Source: Halomonas korlensis
GTDB lineage: Bacteria > Pseudomonadota > Gammaproteobacteria > Pseudomonadales > Halomonadaceae
Assembly (NCBI RefSeq): GCF_900116705.1
Contig: NZ_FPBP01000003.1
Span: forward strand, 186,001 to 250,000
Length of the DNA stretch: 64,000 nt
Reading direction: 5' to 3'
In this document: positions 1 through 9,259 of the stretch, one piece after another
Layout of the letters: the number at the start of each line of letters is the position of its first letter
How positions within the stretch are numbered: position 1 is the stretch's first letter
Program-made: the position numbers and the translations under genes
The notes under the pieces: model-generated
Databases searched by the model: none
The model's input: only the letters and a program-made list of their open reading frames with translations
Told to the model about the DNA's origin: nothing

Positions 1-2
1 TA

Positions 3-329
3 CAGCGCGCGCGTCTGTTAGTGGCGCCCGATACTGGTCCCGTACACATGGCCAACGCGCTCGGCACCCCGGCCCTGGGCCTTTACGCCACCTCGAACGT
101 CGACCGGGCGGGCCCCTATCTCTGGCGAGCGTTCGCGGTCGATCGCTATCCCGAGGCCGTGCGTACTTATATGCACAAGGCGCCCGAGGAGCTGAGCTGG
201 GGCCAGCGGGTTCGCCATCCCGATGCCATGTCGCTGATTCGGGCCGAGGACGTGATCGAACGCCTCGATGCCCTGCTTGTGCAATCGCCAGTCCCACAGG
301 ATACGGAGTCCCGCGCCGATGAAGCTTGA
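3..329 (+). CDS. Glycosyltransferase family 9 (heptosyltransferase-like), C-terminal part
   Basis: The reading frame is already open at the left edge, so the 5' end lies outside the window. The visible part begins with the family 9 signature [21 protein letters not shown], the conserved C-terminal donor-binding region of ADP-heptose:LPS heptosyltransferases. Members add heptose to the lipopolysaccharide inner core at the cytoplasmic face of the inner membrane. The gene overlaps the start of hldE by 11 bases, and hldE makes the ADP-heptose donor, which supports an LPS-core role. The exact acceptor (WaaC, WaaF or WaaQ type) cannot be decided from this fragment. Confidence 0.8.
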   Translation, partial: QRARLLVAPDTGPVHMANALGTPALGLYATSNVDRAGPYLWRAFAVDRYPEAVRTYMHKAPEELSWGQRVRHPDAMSLIRAEDVIERLDALLVQSPVPQDTESRADEA

Positions 330-1749
330 TCTCACTGCCCTGGAACACTCGCGCCTGCTGGTGGTGGGTGACGTGATGCTCGATCGCTACTGGCACGGCG
401 GCACCTCGCGCATCTCGCCGGAAGCGCCGGTCCCGGTGGTCCGCGTCGACGAATGCGAGGACCGCCCGGGTGGGGCCGCCAACGTGGCCCTCAATATCGC
501 CTCGCTGGGCGCGCATGCCGCATTGGCCGGGCTGGTCGGCAATGACGACAACGCCGTGCGCCTCGACAGTCGTCTGGAAAGCGCCGGAGTGAGCACTCAC
601 TTCGAGCGCAGCCCCGGCATTCCCACCATCACCAAGCTGAGGGTGATGAGCCGCAACCAGCAGCTGATTCGCCTGGACTTCGAGGAAGGGCTCGGCGATG
701 TCGATACCGCCGGGCTGCTGGCGCGGGTCGAACGCGCCTTGCCCGACTGCGATCTGGTGATTCTTTCCGACTACGGCAAGGGCACACTCAACCGGGTCGA
801 GGAACTGATTCAGCTGGTCCGTCGCAGCGGCAAGCGCGTGCTGGTGGACCCCAAGGGTAGCGATTTTCGGCGCTATCGCGGGGCCAGCGTGATCACCCCT
901 AACCTGACGGAGTTCGAGACGGTGATGGGCCCTTGCCGCGACGACGCCGAACTCGCCGCCAAGGGGGAAATGCTGCGTACCGAGCTCGAACTCGAGGCGC
1001 TGCTGATCACCCGCAGCGAGAAGGGCATGACGCTGATTCGCGAAGGGCACGAGCCGCTGCATCTGCCGACCCGCGCTCGCGAGGTGTTCGATGTCACCGG
1101 CGCCGGCGACACCGTGATCGGCGTGCTCGGGCTGGCCCTGGCGGCGGGCCATGGCTTCCCCGAAGCGATGACCCTGGCCAACCTGGCGGCCGGCCTGGTG
1201 GTCGCCAAGCCCGGCACCGCGACGCTCTCGATTGCCGAACTCTATACCGCCCTGCACGGCGACAAGCTGGCCGAGTTCGGCCTTATCGAGGAGGCGCCGC
1301 TCATCGAGGCCGTGCGGGCCGCGCAGGCGCGTGGCGAGCGCGTCGTCATGACTAATGGCTGCTTCGACATCCTGCACGCCGGCCATGTGGCCTACCTAGA
1401 GCACGCTCGCCAGCTCGGCGACCGCTTGATCGTGGCGGTCAACGACGATGCCTCCATCGCCCGCCTCAAGGGCCCCCGGCGCCCGATCAACCCGTTGATG
1501 CGGCGCATGCAGGTACTGGCCGGTCTTGGCGCAGTGGACTGGGTCGTGCCCTTCGCCGAGGACACCCCCGAGCGTCTGATCGAGGCGGTGCTGCCGGATA
1601 TACTGGTCAAGGGCGGCGATTATCGCCCCGAGGAGATCGCCGGCGGCGAGGCCGTGCGCAGGGCGGGAGGCGAGGTGCGGGTGCTCGGCTTCGAGGATGG
1701 TGTTTCCACCACGGCGATGATCTCCACGATTCTCGACCGCGAGCGCTGA
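319..1749 (+). CDS. hldE: Bifunctional heptose 7-phosphate kinase / heptose 1-phosphate adenylyltransferase HldE
   Basis: HldE makes ADP-heptose for the LPS inner core. It phosphorylates heptose 7-phosphate at C1 and later adenylylates heptose 1-phosphate. The first ~320 residues form a ribokinase-type (PfkB) domain, with the GGAAN motif near the start and the DVTGAGDT anion-hole motif at about residue 258. The second domain is a nucleotidyltransferase with [12 protein letters not shown] from about residue 345, which contains the HxGH signature. The length, 476 residues, matches the E. coli protein (477). An earlier ATG at 268 is open in frame, but family alignment and the overlap with the upstream gene favour the start [10 protein letters not shown]. 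The stop overlaps the waaA start by one base, so the two are probably translated together. Confidence 0.96.
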   Translation: MKLDLTALEHSRLLVVGDVMLDRYWHGGTSRISPEAPVPVVRVDECEDRPGGAANVALNIASLGAHAALAGLVGNDDNAVRLDSRLESAGVSTHFERSPGIPTITKLRVMSRNQQLIRLDFEEGLGDVDTAGLLARVERALPDCDLVILSDYGKGTLNRVEELIQLVRRSGKRVLVDPKGSDFRRYRGASVITPNLTEFETVMGPCRDDAELAAKGEMLRTELELEALLITRSEKGMTLIREGHEPLHLPTRAREVFDVTGAGDTVIGVLGLALAAGHGFPEAMTLANLAAGLVVAKPGTATLSIAELYTALHGDKLAEFGLIEEAPLIEAVRAAQARGERVVMTNGCFDILHAGHVAYLEHARQLGDRLIVAVNDDASIARLKGPRRPINPLMRRMQVLAGLGAVDWVVPFAEDTPERLIEAVLPDILVKGGDYRPEEIAGGEAVRRAGGEVRVLGFEDGVSTTAMISTILDRER

Positions 1750-3068
1750 TGTTCCGCCCAACCACCGCCCGCAAGCGCCGCCCCTGGGCCCGCCGCCTCT
1801 ATGGGGTCGCGCTTCGGCTGCTTGCACCGCTGATCGTCTGGCGCGTCTGGCGTGAGCACCTCCCGGCAAGCCCGCGCCGGGAGCGGCTAGGCTACATTCC
1901 ACCGTCCGGTGATGGGGAGCGCGTTATCTGGCTGCATTGTGCGTCGGTCGGCGAGGTGCAGGCCGCCCGACCGTTGATCGAGGCCCTGCTGGCGTGCTAC
2001 CCGAGTTATCGTCTCGTCGTCACCACCATGACCGCTACCGGCGCCGAACGGGTGAGGGCGCTGGCGAAAGGGCTTCGTGAGCAAGGCGTTTCGGGCGAAG
2101 TGAGCCATCACTTCGTGCCGCTGGATTTTCCCGCCGCGACGAGGCGTTTCGTGTCTCGCTTGCGCCCGGCGCTTGCGCTTTTCTTCGAGACCGAACTCTG
2201 GCCCAACCTGCTGGCGGCTTGCGCGCGGGGCGATATTCCGGTGGCGGTGGTCAACGGACGCCTCTCGCCGCGGGCCTATCTGAGCTATCGTCGCTTGGCG
2301 CCCTTGATGGAGGAGGCCCTGGGCCAGGTGGATTGGCTGGCGGCCAAATCCCCTGACGACGCCGAGCGCTTCCAGACGTTGGGGATGTCGCCTGACAAGA
2401 TCGAGGTGGTGGGGTCGTTGAAGTTCGCGTTGTCGATTAATGACGCGGATCAGCTGGTAAGTGAGCACTTGCGTACTCGGCTGGGAAATCGGCCCGTCTG
2501 GGTCGCCGGGTCGACCCACGAAGGCGAGGAGGAGCAATTGCTGGCCGCCCATGGCCGGCTACTTGAGACCGTGCCGAATGCTTTGCTGATCCTGGTGCCG
2601 CGTCACCCGCGACGCTTCGACGCCGTCGCGACGCTCTGCGTTCGACAGGGCATGAGCCTGGCAAGACGCTCGCGAGGCGAGTGGCCGACGTCTGACATGG
2701 CCGTCTACCTGGGCGATACCATGGGCGAGCTGCTGTCGCTCTATGGGGCTGCCGACCTGGCCTTCGTCGGCGGCAGCCTGGTGCCGATCGGCGGTCATAA
2801 CCTGTTGGAGCCCGCGGCGCTGGGCGTGCCGGTGCTCAGTGGTCCGGCGCTGGACAATTTCGCCGACATCGCCGAGGTCATGCGCGAGGCGGGGGGGCTG
2901 GTGGAAGTGGCCGATGCCGATGAGCTCGTCGCTGCCCTGCGGCGGCTCTTCGCCGATGCCGGCGAACGCCACCGCCTGGCCGCGGCCGGGCACGGCGTCG
3001 TCACTGCCAATCGCGGGGCACTCGACCGCACCCTGGCAGGCCTGGCGCGTCTTCTGCCGCCTGCCTGA
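1749..3068 (+). CDS. waaA: 3-deoxy-D-manno-octulosonic acid (Kdo) transferase WaaA
   Basis: WaaA transfers Kdo from CMP-Kdo to lipid A precursor at the inner membrane, an essential LPS step. The 439-residue protein has the family layout: a hydrophobic N-terminal anchor (about residues 17-33), then LHCASVGEVQAARP with the conserved acidic residue of the acceptor domain, ETELWPN, GSLKF, STHEGEE, LVPRHP and GDTMGEL...FVGGSLVPIGGHN in the C-terminal nucleotide-sugar domain. The ATG uses the last base of the hldE stop codon (TGATG), so it is the third gene of an LPS-core operon. The gene ends 30 bases before the convergent rpiA. Confidence 0.96.
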   Translation: MFRPTTARKRRPWARRLYGVALRLLAPLIVWRVWREHLPASPRRERLGYIPPSGDGERVIWLHCASVGEVQAARPLIEALLACYPSYRLVVTTMTATGAERVRALAKGLREQGVSGEVSHHFVPLDFPAATRRFVSRLRPALALFFETELWPNLLAACARGDIPVAVVNGRLSPRAYLSYRRLAPLMEEALGQVDWLAAKSPDDAERFQTLGMSPDKIEVVGSLKFALSINDADQLVSEHLRTRLGNRPVWVAGSTHEGEEEQLLAAHGRLLETVPNALLILVPRHPRRFDAVATLCVRQGMSLARRSRGEWPTSDMAVYLGDTMGELLSLYGAADLAFVGGSLVPIGGHNLLEPAALGVPVLSGPALDNFADIAEVMREAGGLVEVADADELVAALRRLFADAGERHRLAAAGHGVVTANRGALDRTLAGLARLLPPA

Positions 3069-3098
3069 GCCTCCCCAGCGCTTTCAAGCGGGTTGCTG

Positions 3099-3773
3099 TC
3101 AGGCAGGCAGGAGACGCTGCACGCCGTCCGCGGTGCCGAGCAGCAGCACGTCGGCGCCGCGGGCGGCGAAGAGGCCGTTGGTGACCACGCCGACAATAGC
3201 GTTGATCCGCGCTTCCATGGCCACGGGGTCATCGATCATGAATTCGTAGCAGTCGATGATCTCGTTGCCGTTATCGGTGACTACGCCCTGGCGGTAGACC
3301 GGCTCGGCGCCGAGCCTGACCAGCTCGCGGGCCACATAGGAGCGCGCCATTGGGATCACCTCCACGGGCAGGGGGAATTCACCAAGGCGCTCGACCTTCT
3401 TCGAGTCGTCGGCGATGCACACGAAGCGCTCGGCGCAGGCGGCGACAACCTTCTCGCGCGTGAGGGCCGCGCCGCCGCCCTTGATCATCTGCAAGTGAGC
3501 ATTCACTTCGTCTGCGCCGTCGATGTACACCGGGACGGTGCCGATGCTGTTAAGCTCGAACACTTCGATGCCGTGGCGGCGCAGGCGCTCGGCGCTGGCC
3601 TCTGAGCTGGCCACCGCGCCCTGGAAATCATCGCGCAAGGGGGCGAGGCGGTCGATGAAACGATCGGCCGTGGAGCCGGTGCCGATCCCGAGCACGCAGT
3701 TTCTGGCCAGCAGGGGGCGGATTTCATCGATGGCGGCGGCGGCCACGGCGTCCTTCAGTTCGTCCTGGGTCAT
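3099..3773 (-). CDS. rpiA: Ribose-5-phosphate isomerase A
   Basis: RpiA interconverts ribose 5-phosphate and ribulose 5-phosphate in the pentose phosphate pathway. Visible family motifs are GIGTGSTAD (phosphate loop), [15 protein letters not shown] with the catalytic acidic residues, and [12 protein letters not shown] with the catalytic lysine. An ATG 20 codons further upstream is open, but the start [10 protein letters not shown] gives 224 residues, close to the E. coli length (219), and removes an unconserved leader. The gene is divergent from ilvA across about 180 bases, an arrangement also seen in other gammaproteobacteria. Confidence 0.96.
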   Translation of the reverse strand: MTQDELKDAVAAAAIDEIRPLLARNCVLGIGTGSTADRFIDRLAPLRDDFQGAVASSEASAERLRRHGIEVFELNSIGTVPVYIDGADEVNAHLQMIKGGGAALTREKVVAACAERFVCIADDSKKVERLGEFPLPVEVIPMARSYVARELVRLGAEPVYRQGVVTDNGNEIIDCYEFMIDDPVAMEARINAIVGVVTNGLFAARGADVLLLGTADGVQRLLPA

Positions 3774-3951
3774 GCGTCTGGCTCCGGTGAGAATAGGGGG
3801 GTCGCTCGTTGGCGGGTCATTATAAGTCAGCAAAGCGCTGCTGCCGATATCGGTGCGCTGGACGCCATGGCAACGGTAATGCTACCAATAGGGGTTCTCT
3901 GCACTGCAGCACTGCAGGTCGTCTTTCGCGCCATTCCTCTGGGACATCAGG

Positions 3952-5466
3952 ATGCTAGAAGCTACCGTCAAGAAGATTCTCCAGGCCCGGGTCTACGAGG
4001 CCGCCGTGGAAACGCCGATATCGCCGGCACCCTTTCTCTCGCGACGCTTCGATAACCAGATTCTGATCAAGCGCGAAGACCTTCAGCCGGTCTACTCCTT
4101 CAAGATTCGCGGCGCCTACAACAAGATGGCGCAGCTCAGCGAGGAGCAGAAGGCCAAGGGTGTGATCGCCGCCTCGGCGGGCAACCATGCCCAGGGGCTC
4201 GCCATGGCGGCCAAGCTGATGGGCGTCAAGGCGGTGATCGTGATGCCGCGCATCACCCCCGAGATCAAGGTCCAGGCGGTGCGCGCTCGCGGCGCCAGGG
4301 TGGTGCTAAAAGGCGACGCCTTTGCCGAGGCGGCGGCGCACGCTCAGGAGCTGATCGCGGAGCATGGCTATACCTATGTGCCGCCGTTCGACGATGTCGA
4401 CGTGATCGCCGGCCAAGGCACCATCGCTGTCGAAATCCTGCGCCAGCACAGCGGCCCGATCCATGCCGTATTCATCCCGGTGGGCGGTGGGGGCCTGATC
4501 GCCGGCATGGCCGCCTATATCAAGTACCTGCGACCGGAAATCAAGGTGATCGGCGTGGAAGCCGAGGACAGCGCCTGTCTCAAGGCGGCACTGGCGGCAG
4601 GCGAGCGGGTGGTGCTGGACCAGGTGGGCGTCTTCGCCGAGGGCGTCGCCGTGGCACAGGTCGGTGAGGCGCCTTTCGCGATCATGCGTGATCTGGTCGA
4701 TGACGTCATCACCGTCACCACCGATGAGATGTGTGCGGCGGTGAAGGACATCTTCGAGGACACCCGGGCGGTCGCCGAGACCTCCGGTGCCCTTTCTCTG
4801 GCCGGCCTCAAGAAATACGTCCAGCAGACCGGCGTCGAGGGCGAGACCCTGATCTGTATCAATTCGGGCGCCAATACCAATTTCGACCGCCTGCAGCATA
4901 TTGCCGAGCGTACCGAGCTTGGTGAACAGCGCGAGGCGATCCTCGCCGTCACCATTCCCGAGAAGCCCGGTAGCTTCAAGAAGTTCTGCAAGACCATCGG
5001 CAAGCGTATGGTCACCGAATTCAACTATCGCTATGCGGACCCCGAGAATGCGCATATCTTCGTCGGCGTGCAGGTCAAGCCAGGGGGGGAGGACCGCCAA
5101 GGTGTGATCGACAAGCTGTGCGATGCGGGCTATCCGGTGGAAGACCTGACCGATAATGAGCTGGCGAAGCTGCATATTCGTCATCTGGGCGGCGGTCGAC
5201 CGAAGGAGCATTTCGAGGAGGAGGTGTATCGCTTCGAGTTTCCCGAGCGCCCCGGCGCGCTGATGAACTTTCTTACCCACCTGCCGCAGAACTGGAACAT
5301 ATCCCTGTTTCATTATCGCAACCACGGCGCGGCTTATGGCCGGGTGCTGGTGGGAATGCAGGTGCCCAACGGCGATCGCTTACACGTCGAGGAGCACTTC
5401 GAGAAGATCGGCTATCGCTTTTGGAAGGAGAGTGATAATGCTGCCTACCACCTGTTCATGGCGTGA
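3952..5466 (+). CDS. ilvA: Threonine ammonia-lyase, biosynthetic
   Basis: IlvA is a PLP enzyme that deaminates threonine to 2-oxobutanoate, the first step to isoleucine. The catalytic domain carries the PLP lysine in PVYSFKIRGAYNKM, SAGNHAQG for substrate binding, and the glycine-rich phosphate loop PVGGGGLIAG. The C-terminal third holds two ACT-like regulatory repeats, beginning near EAILAVTIPEKPGSF and EEVYRFEFPERPGAL, which bind isoleucine and valine. The length of 504 residues matches the long allosteric class rather than the short catabolic TdcB type. The start ATG follows a weak GGACATCAGG ribosome site. No leader peptide or attenuator was seen upstream. Confidence 0.96.
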   Translation: MLEATVKKILQARVYEAAVETPISPAPFLSRRFDNQILIKREDLQPVYSFKIRGAYNKMAQLSEEQKAKGVIAASAGNHAQGLAMAAKLMGVKAVIVMPRITPEIKVQAVRARGARVVLKGDAFAEAAAHAQELIAEHGYTYVPPFDDVDVIAGQGTIAVEILRQHSGPIHAVFIPVGGGGLIAGMAAYIKYLRPEIKVIGVEAEDSACLKAALAAGERVVLDQVGVFAEGVAVAQVGEAPFAIMRDLVDDVITVTTDEMCAAVKDIFEDTRAVAETSGALSLAGLKKYVQQTGVEGETLICINSGANTNFDRLQHIAERTELGEQREAILAVTIPEKPGSFKKFCKTIGKRMVTEFNYRYADPENAHIFVGVQVKPGGEDRQGVIDKLCDAGYPVEDLTDNELAKLHIRHLGGGRPKEHFEEEVYRFEFPERPGALMNFLTHLPQNWNISLFHYRNHGAAYGRVLVGMQVPNGDRLHVEEHFEKIGYRFWKESDNAAYHLFMA

Positions 5467-5496
5467 GGTGAGCAGTCACTTACCGGCGAACTGCCG

Positions 5497-5530
5497 CATT
5501 AAGTATTGTTTTAAAATGTAATACTTAATG
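5497..5530. repeat. AT-rich perfect inverted repeat
   Basis: CATTAAGTATT at 5497-5507 is mirrored exactly by AATACTTAATG at 5520-5530 around a 12-base TTTTAAAA-containing loop. It lies 30 bases after ilvA and stands out as AT-rich in a GC-rich region. It could be a transcription factor operator for the small gene downstream or part of the ilvA 3' end. It has no terminal U-run, so an ordinary terminator is unlikely. Confidence 0.6.
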
Positions 5531-5659
5531 AGTAACGGTTGTCACGAGATTACCGTTGGCCCTATAGTTCCCCACGAATTGGACGCCATATTGATGATGG
5601 CCCGTCAACCTTCAGGTATTCCACCGACCGCTGCGGTCATGCCTCCCATGGAGTCGACA

Positions 5660-5755
5660 ATGAAGCGCAAGCCCGACCTGATCATGACACTGATGTTGCT
5701 GTTCGGCATCGGCGTGGTGGCGACCGGCTATGCCCAGACATTGGTGGGCAGCTGA
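5660..5755 (+). CDS. Small hydrophobic peptide, 31 residues
   Basis: A short reading frame encodes a 31-residue peptide: a basic N-terminus (MKRKPD), a single hydrophobic helix of about 18 residues (LIMTLMLLFGIGVVATGY), then a short polar tail. A GGAG ribosome site lies six bases before the ATG, and a strong hairpin follows at 5818. The topology suggests one inner-membrane span with the N-terminus in the cytoplasm. The frame stays open further upstream to 5528, but that extension shows no ribosome site. The function is not recognised. Confidence 0.5.
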   Translation: MKRKPDLIMTLMLLFGIGVVATGYAQTLVGS

Positions 5756-5817
5756 CCTCGGGGTAGCCAAGTAAATTTCCGCACCCTGTGCCCCTTGGCG
5801 AGTGTCACGAGACGCTA

Positions 5818-5848
5818 CCGACGGCCGATGTCACCCATCGGCCGTCGG
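5818..5848. terminator. Hairpin between the small peptide gene and ygfA
   Basis: A perfect 13-bp GC-rich stem (5818-5830 with 5836-5848) closes a five-base loop. It lies between the plus-strand small gene and the convergent minus-strand ygfA. Only CGTTTG follows on the plus strand, so the U-tract is weak. It may serve both directions as a terminator or as an RNA-stabilising hairpin. Confidence 0.6.
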
Positions 5849-5874
5849 CGTTTGTGGCCTATATACGATGGTTT

Positions 5875-6507
5875 TTAGGGGCGGACGACGCGTCTGTCGC
5901 TGACGATGGCGTCCAGGGGAACGTCCCAAGGCGCTACCGGCAGCCGCTCGACCCGCTGGCCGTCATGCGCCAGGCCGATCAACCGTGGGCGAGGCCCCGG
6001 GCGGCGGGTAAATGCCAGCGTGCGGTCATAGAAGCCGCCGCCCATGCCGATGCGCTGTCCGTGGTCATCGAACCCCACCAGCGGCAGCAGAATTAGGTCC
6101 AGCGCCCAGGCGGGAAGACGCCGTGCGCGATGGGCGCCGTGGCGTGTCTCGGGCTCGGCGATGCCGAAGCGATTGGTGACCATCGGCGTATCGGCATGAT
6201 AGTGGACAAACCACAGCGCATTGTGGGAGAGCGGACGCAGCACCGGCAGGTAGACACGGGCATGTCGGCGCCGAAACCAGCCGATCAGCGGGGTCGGGTC
6301 GATCTCGCCATCGTTGGGCAGGTAGAGGGCTACACGGCGGGCACGACGAACTTCCGGAAGCTGACGCAGATGCCTGCAGAGCCTTTCGGTAGCCTGACGG
6401 CGTTGTTCGCGGGTAAGCGCATGACGCCGACGACGCAACTCGCGACGCAGGTCATGGCGGGTCCTGTCGCAAGACAGGGGAGCGGCGGTTTCCTTCATGA
6501 TAGGCAT
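5875..6507 (-). CDS. ygfA: 5-formyltetrahydrofolate cyclo-ligase
   Basis: The enzyme uses ATP to convert 5-formyl-THF to 5,10-methenyl-THF. Family features are the basic N-terminal helix (RRELRRRRHALT), VALYLPNDGEIDPTPL, and the nucleotide loop GQRIGMGGGFYDRTL near the C-terminus. The two candidate starts are MPIMKET (6507) and MKETAAP (6498); the first is used here because it lies nearer the GGGGAAC stretch upstream. The gene starts only about 8 bases after the 6S RNA 3' end, the usual ssrS-ygfA arrangement of gammaproteobacteria, so it is probably read through from the 6S promoter. Confidence 0.93.
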   Translation of the reverse strand: MPIMKETAAPLSCDRTRHDLRRELRRRRHALTREQRRQATERLCRHLRQLPEVRRARRVALYLPNDGEIDPTPLIGWFRRRHARVYLPVLRPLSHNALWFVHYHADTPMVTNRFGIAEPETRHGAHRARRLPAWALDLILLPLVGFDDHGQRIGMGGGFYDRTLAFTRRPGPRPRLIGLAHDGQRVERLPVAPWDVPLDAIVSDRRVVRP

Positions 6508-6514
6508 GTCGGAT

Positions 6515-6702
6515 GAGGTTCCCCAGAGTGCCGCTGTCGTTCTGGCCCTTGAACCCATTGGTTCAAGGTGGGTGGCCGCAGCCGAACCGTCAGGCTTTCC
6601 GACGCACGGACATGCACACGGGTCCGGCTAGCATTTGGCCCCCTGGGTACTGCGCATAGGCTCGAGGGACGATAACGACTGGCAAACACCCCAGGGAACC
6701 CC
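6515..6702 (-). ncRNA. ssrS: 6S RNA (SsrS), RNA polymerase regulator
   Basis: On the minus strand the 3' half contains CACCTTGAACC, a short loop and GGTTCAAGG, which matches the most conserved stem of gammaproteobacterial 6S RNA. The 5' end GGTTCCC pairs with GGGAACC at the 3' end to form the closing stem, and the central part can fold as a long bubble hairpin. The length, about 188 nt, agrees with E. coli 6S (184 nt). The position between zapA and ygfA is the classical one. 6S RNA mimics an open promoter and sequesters sigma-70 holoenzyme in stationary phase. End points are good to a few bases. Confidence 0.93.
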
Positions 6703-6705
6703 TTT

Positions 6706-6733
6706 ATCCTAACAGAGCGTGAGGGGAGGCCAA
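6706..6733 (-). promoter_or_regulatory. Probable sigma-70 promoter for 6S RNA
   Basis: On the minus strand, TTGGCC (6733-6728) and TAGGAT (6711-6706) are separated by 16 bases and lie just upstream of the predicted 6S 5' end. The fit to TTGACA/TATAAT is moderate, but the position is right. Confidence 0.5.
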
Positions 6734-6750
6734 AGCAATGAATACCGGCT

Positions 6751-7050
6751 TCAACGTTGCGGGGTATCGACCAGGGCCTGCTCAAGGCGCTTGCTGAGCT
6801 GGCTCAGCTGCTGCTCGTCGCTGCGTTGCGCTTCCAGGGCCTCGAGGTAGTCATTGGTGATATTGAGCGCTGCCATGATGGCGATTCGCTCGGCCCCGAG
6901 CACCTTGCCGCGGGCATGAATGCCCTGCATGGCACGGTCCAGGTAGCGAGCCGAGCGCTCGAGCTTGTCCTGCTCATCGGGAGGACAGGCGATGATATAG
7001 CTATGTCCGAGCAGGGTGATTTCGGTAGTCGGCCGCGTGGCGTCGTTCAT
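6751..7050 (-). CDS. zapA: Cell division protein ZapA
   Basis: ZapA binds FtsZ at mid-cell and promotes bundling of FtsZ protofilaments. The 99-residue protein has the N-terminal beta strand/turn TEITLLGHSYIIACPPDEQDKL, typical of ZapA, followed by a long helix with heptad character ending in QQLSQLSKRLEQAL. An upstream in-frame ATG adds 23 unconserved residues; MNDATRPTTE is preferred on family length. The gene lies upstream of ssrS and ygfA on the same strand and is divergent from the UPF0149 gene ygfB, as in E. coli and Pseudomonas. Confidence 0.93.
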   Translation of the reverse strand: MNDATRPTTEITLLGHSYIIACPPDEQDKLERSARYLDRAMQGIHARGKVLGAERIAIMAALNITNDYLEALEAQRSDEQQLSQLSKRLEQALVDTPQR

Positions 7051-7242
7051 GACGGGCTCCGGTTCGGTCCGGTCGGGGCGATTGCCGCGCGTCCCGGCGT
7101 CCCGATGCGTTAACATCAATGGGTGTAAGCGATTCGAACGCCACTATAAGAGAGCCTTTCTCGGCCGGTCAACGCGCTCGCGCTGCCGCCGAAGGATACC
7201 ATCAAGGCGCTTGGCATGTGTGGCCTCATCACGGATTTTTCC

Positions 7243-7821
7243 ATGTCACTGATCAATGAACGCCTCGATTTTTCCACCGTCGCCGACCTGTTCCTGCTGC
7301 ATGGCAGCATGCAGTCCCCGGCCTTTCTCGATGGGCGGCTGTGCGCCGCGCTGGCGCTGCATGATATTTCTGTCGAGTCCTGGTTGCAGGAAGTCTGCTT
7401 GACCCTGGGCGTGGAGCAACCGCGCGACGAACAAGCCGCCGAGCGGTTCCTGGCCTGGCGCCGACAGACGCTCGACGCGCTCGCCGCGGTCGAGCTCGAT
7501 TTCGAGCCGCTGTGGCCAGACGAGCTTTTCACGCTGGGCGAGCGGGCGCAGGGGCTCAAGGAGTGGGCGCTGGGCTTTCTCGAGGTTGTCAGCGACGCCG
7601 GAGACACGCCCCGCGACGCCTGGTCGAGCGCCCTGCGCGAGGCCCTGACCGACCTGGAGGAAGTGGCCGCGATGGATACCGACATCGACGACAGCCCCGA
7701 GAACGAGAACGACCTGTTCGCACTGGCCGAGCATGCCCGGATGGCGGCCATGTTGCTCTACACCGAGCAACATCCCGGCATGCCCCAGGTCGAAAAGGCC
7801 GATGACCCGACCCACCACTGA
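7243..7821 (+). CDS. ygfB: UPF0149 family protein YgfB
   Basis: YgfB/YecA-type cytoplasmic all-helical protein of 192 residues (E. coli YgfB has 194). Recognisable features are the LHGSMQSPAFLDGRLCA region near the N-terminus, DELFTLGERAQGLKEWALGF in the middle, and the C-terminal DDSPENENDLFALAEHARMAAMLLY. The protein is strongly acidic. In Pseudomonas aeruginosa the homologue modulates expression of an AmpDh amidase; whether that holds here is unknown. It heads a plus-strand run ygfB-pepP-ubiH-ubiI, the conserved gammaproteobacterial order. The start MSLINERL was chosen over an ATG nine codons upstream by family length. Confidence 0.9.
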   Translation: MSLINERLDFSTVADLFLLHGSMQSPAFLDGRLCAALALHDISVESWLQEVCLTLGVEQPRDEQAAERFLAWRRQTLDALAAVELDFEPLWPDELFTLGERAQGLKEWALGFLEVVSDAGDTPRDAWSSALREALTDLEEVAAMDTDIDDSPENENDLFALAEHARMAAMLLYTEQHPGMPQVEKADDPTHH

Positions 7822-7857
7822 GATCGTCAAGCCATCCACCATCATCGAGGAGCTGCG

Positions 7858-9195
7858 ATGCTGCCCGAGAGTCTGCCCCGTCCCGCCCCCATCAGCAATA
7901 TGGAATACCGCGAACGCCGCGAGGCCCTGATGGCCTCGCTACCCGCCGATAGTGCGGTGTTGCTGCCCGGGGCGTCGATGGTCACACGTTCGCGCGACAG
8001 CGAGTTTGCCTTCCGCCAGGACAGCGATCTGCACTACCTGACCGGCTTTCCCGAGCCGGACGCCCTGCTGATGCTGTTGCCGGGGCGTGCGGAAGGCGAG
8101 AGCGTATTGTTCTGTCAGGACCGCGACCCAGCGCTGGAGGCCTGGACCGGTATTCGTCTGGGTGCCGACGGCGTCGTTCGCGAGCACGGGCTCGACCAGG
8201 CCTTCGAGAACGCCGAGCGTGACGAGCGCCTCGAGGCGCTGCTCGACGGGCGCACCACGCTCTACCTGCCGCTGGCGAACAGCGAGGCAATGGCGCTGGC
8301 CGAAGGGGTGCGCCAGCGCCTGGCGGCTCGGGCACGACGCGGTGCCCGGGCCCCCGAGGCCTTCGCCGACCTGGCATCGCGCCTTCACGAACGTCGCCAG
8401 ATCAAGAGCGAAGCGGAGCTTGCGCTGATGCGCCATGCCGCGGCGATCTCCGCTCAGGCGCACCGGCGTGCCATGCGCGTCTCCCGGCCGGGTCTTGTCG
8501 AGTATCAGCTGCAGGCGGAACTCGAACACGAGTTCGTCTGGCAGGGCGGCAGCGGCCCGGCCTACGCCAGCATCGTCGGTGGCGGCCGCAATGCCTGTGT
8601 GCTGCACTACATCGAGAACCGCGATGTCCTTCGCGACGGCGATCTGGTGTTGATCGATGCCGGCGCCGAGTTCGATCTGTATGCCGGCGACATCACCCGC
8701 ACCTTCCCGGTCAATGGGCGTTTCAGTGCCGCGCAGCGCGCGCTCTATGACGTGGTGCTGGGCGTGCAGATGCAGGCCGTTGACGCCATTCGCCCCGGAG
8801 TCACCCTACTCGAGGTCCACGACGGCGTCGTGCGCGGCCTCGTCGAAGGGCTGATCACTCTGGGGCTGCTCGAGGGAGAGGTGCAGGCGCGCATCGATGA
8901 CGACAGCTACCGGCGCTTCTACCTGCACTCGACGTCGCATTGGCTGGGGCTCGATGTACATGATGTCGGGCCCTATCGTCACGATGGCGAGCCGCTGCCG
9001 CTTCGTCCCGGCATGGTGCTCACCGTCGAGCCGGGGCTCTACATTCCCGCTGACGATGATATTCCCGAGGCCTTTCGCGGGATCGGCATTCGTATAGAAG
9101 ACGATGTCGCAGTGACCGAGGCGGGACACGAGGTCCTCACTGCCTCCGTGCCCAAGCAGGTGGCTGATATTGAGGCCCTGATGGTCAGGAAGTGA
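7858..9195 (+). CDS. pepP: Xaa-Pro aminopeptidase P
   Basis: Cytoplasmic dimanganese peptidase that removes an N-terminal residue preceding proline. The N-terminal AMPP_N domain (about 1-150) begins MEYRERREALM after a 16-residue leader. The C-terminal pita-bread domain carries the five metal ligands: D267 (LIDAG), D278 (GDITRTF), H361 (TSHWLGLDVHD), E391 (LTVEPGLY) and E414 (IRIEDDV), spaced as in the E. coli enzyme. The length of 445 residues is normal. It lies 36 bases after ygfB and upstream of ubiH, matching the conserved pepP-ubiH-ubiI order. Confidence 0.95.
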   Translation: MLPESLPRPAPISNMEYRERREALMASLPADSAVLLPGASMVTRSRDSEFAFRQDSDLHYLTGFPEPDALLMLLPGRAEGESVLFCQDRDPALEAWTGIRLGADGVVREHGLDQAFENAERDERLEALLDGRTTLYLPLANSEAMALAEGVRQRLAARARRGARAPEAFADLASRLHERRQIKSEAELALMRHAAAISAQAHRRAMRVSRPGLVEYQLQAELEHEFVWQGGSGPAYASIVGGGRNACVLHYIENRDVLRDGDLVLIDAGAEFDLYAGDITRTFPVNGRFSAAQRALYDVVLGVQMQAVDAIRPGVTLLEVHDGVVRGLVEGLITLGLLEGEVQARIDDDSYRRFYLHSTSHWLGLDVHDVGPYRHDGEPLPLRPGMVLTVEPGLYIPADDDIPEAFRGIGIRIEDDVAVTEAGHEVLTASVPKQVADIEALMVRK

Positions 9196-9259
9196 TCAAT
9201 CCCAAAAGAGCCTCGCATTTCATTACGTAAAGTACATTATGAAACTATCGGGAGCCGGG

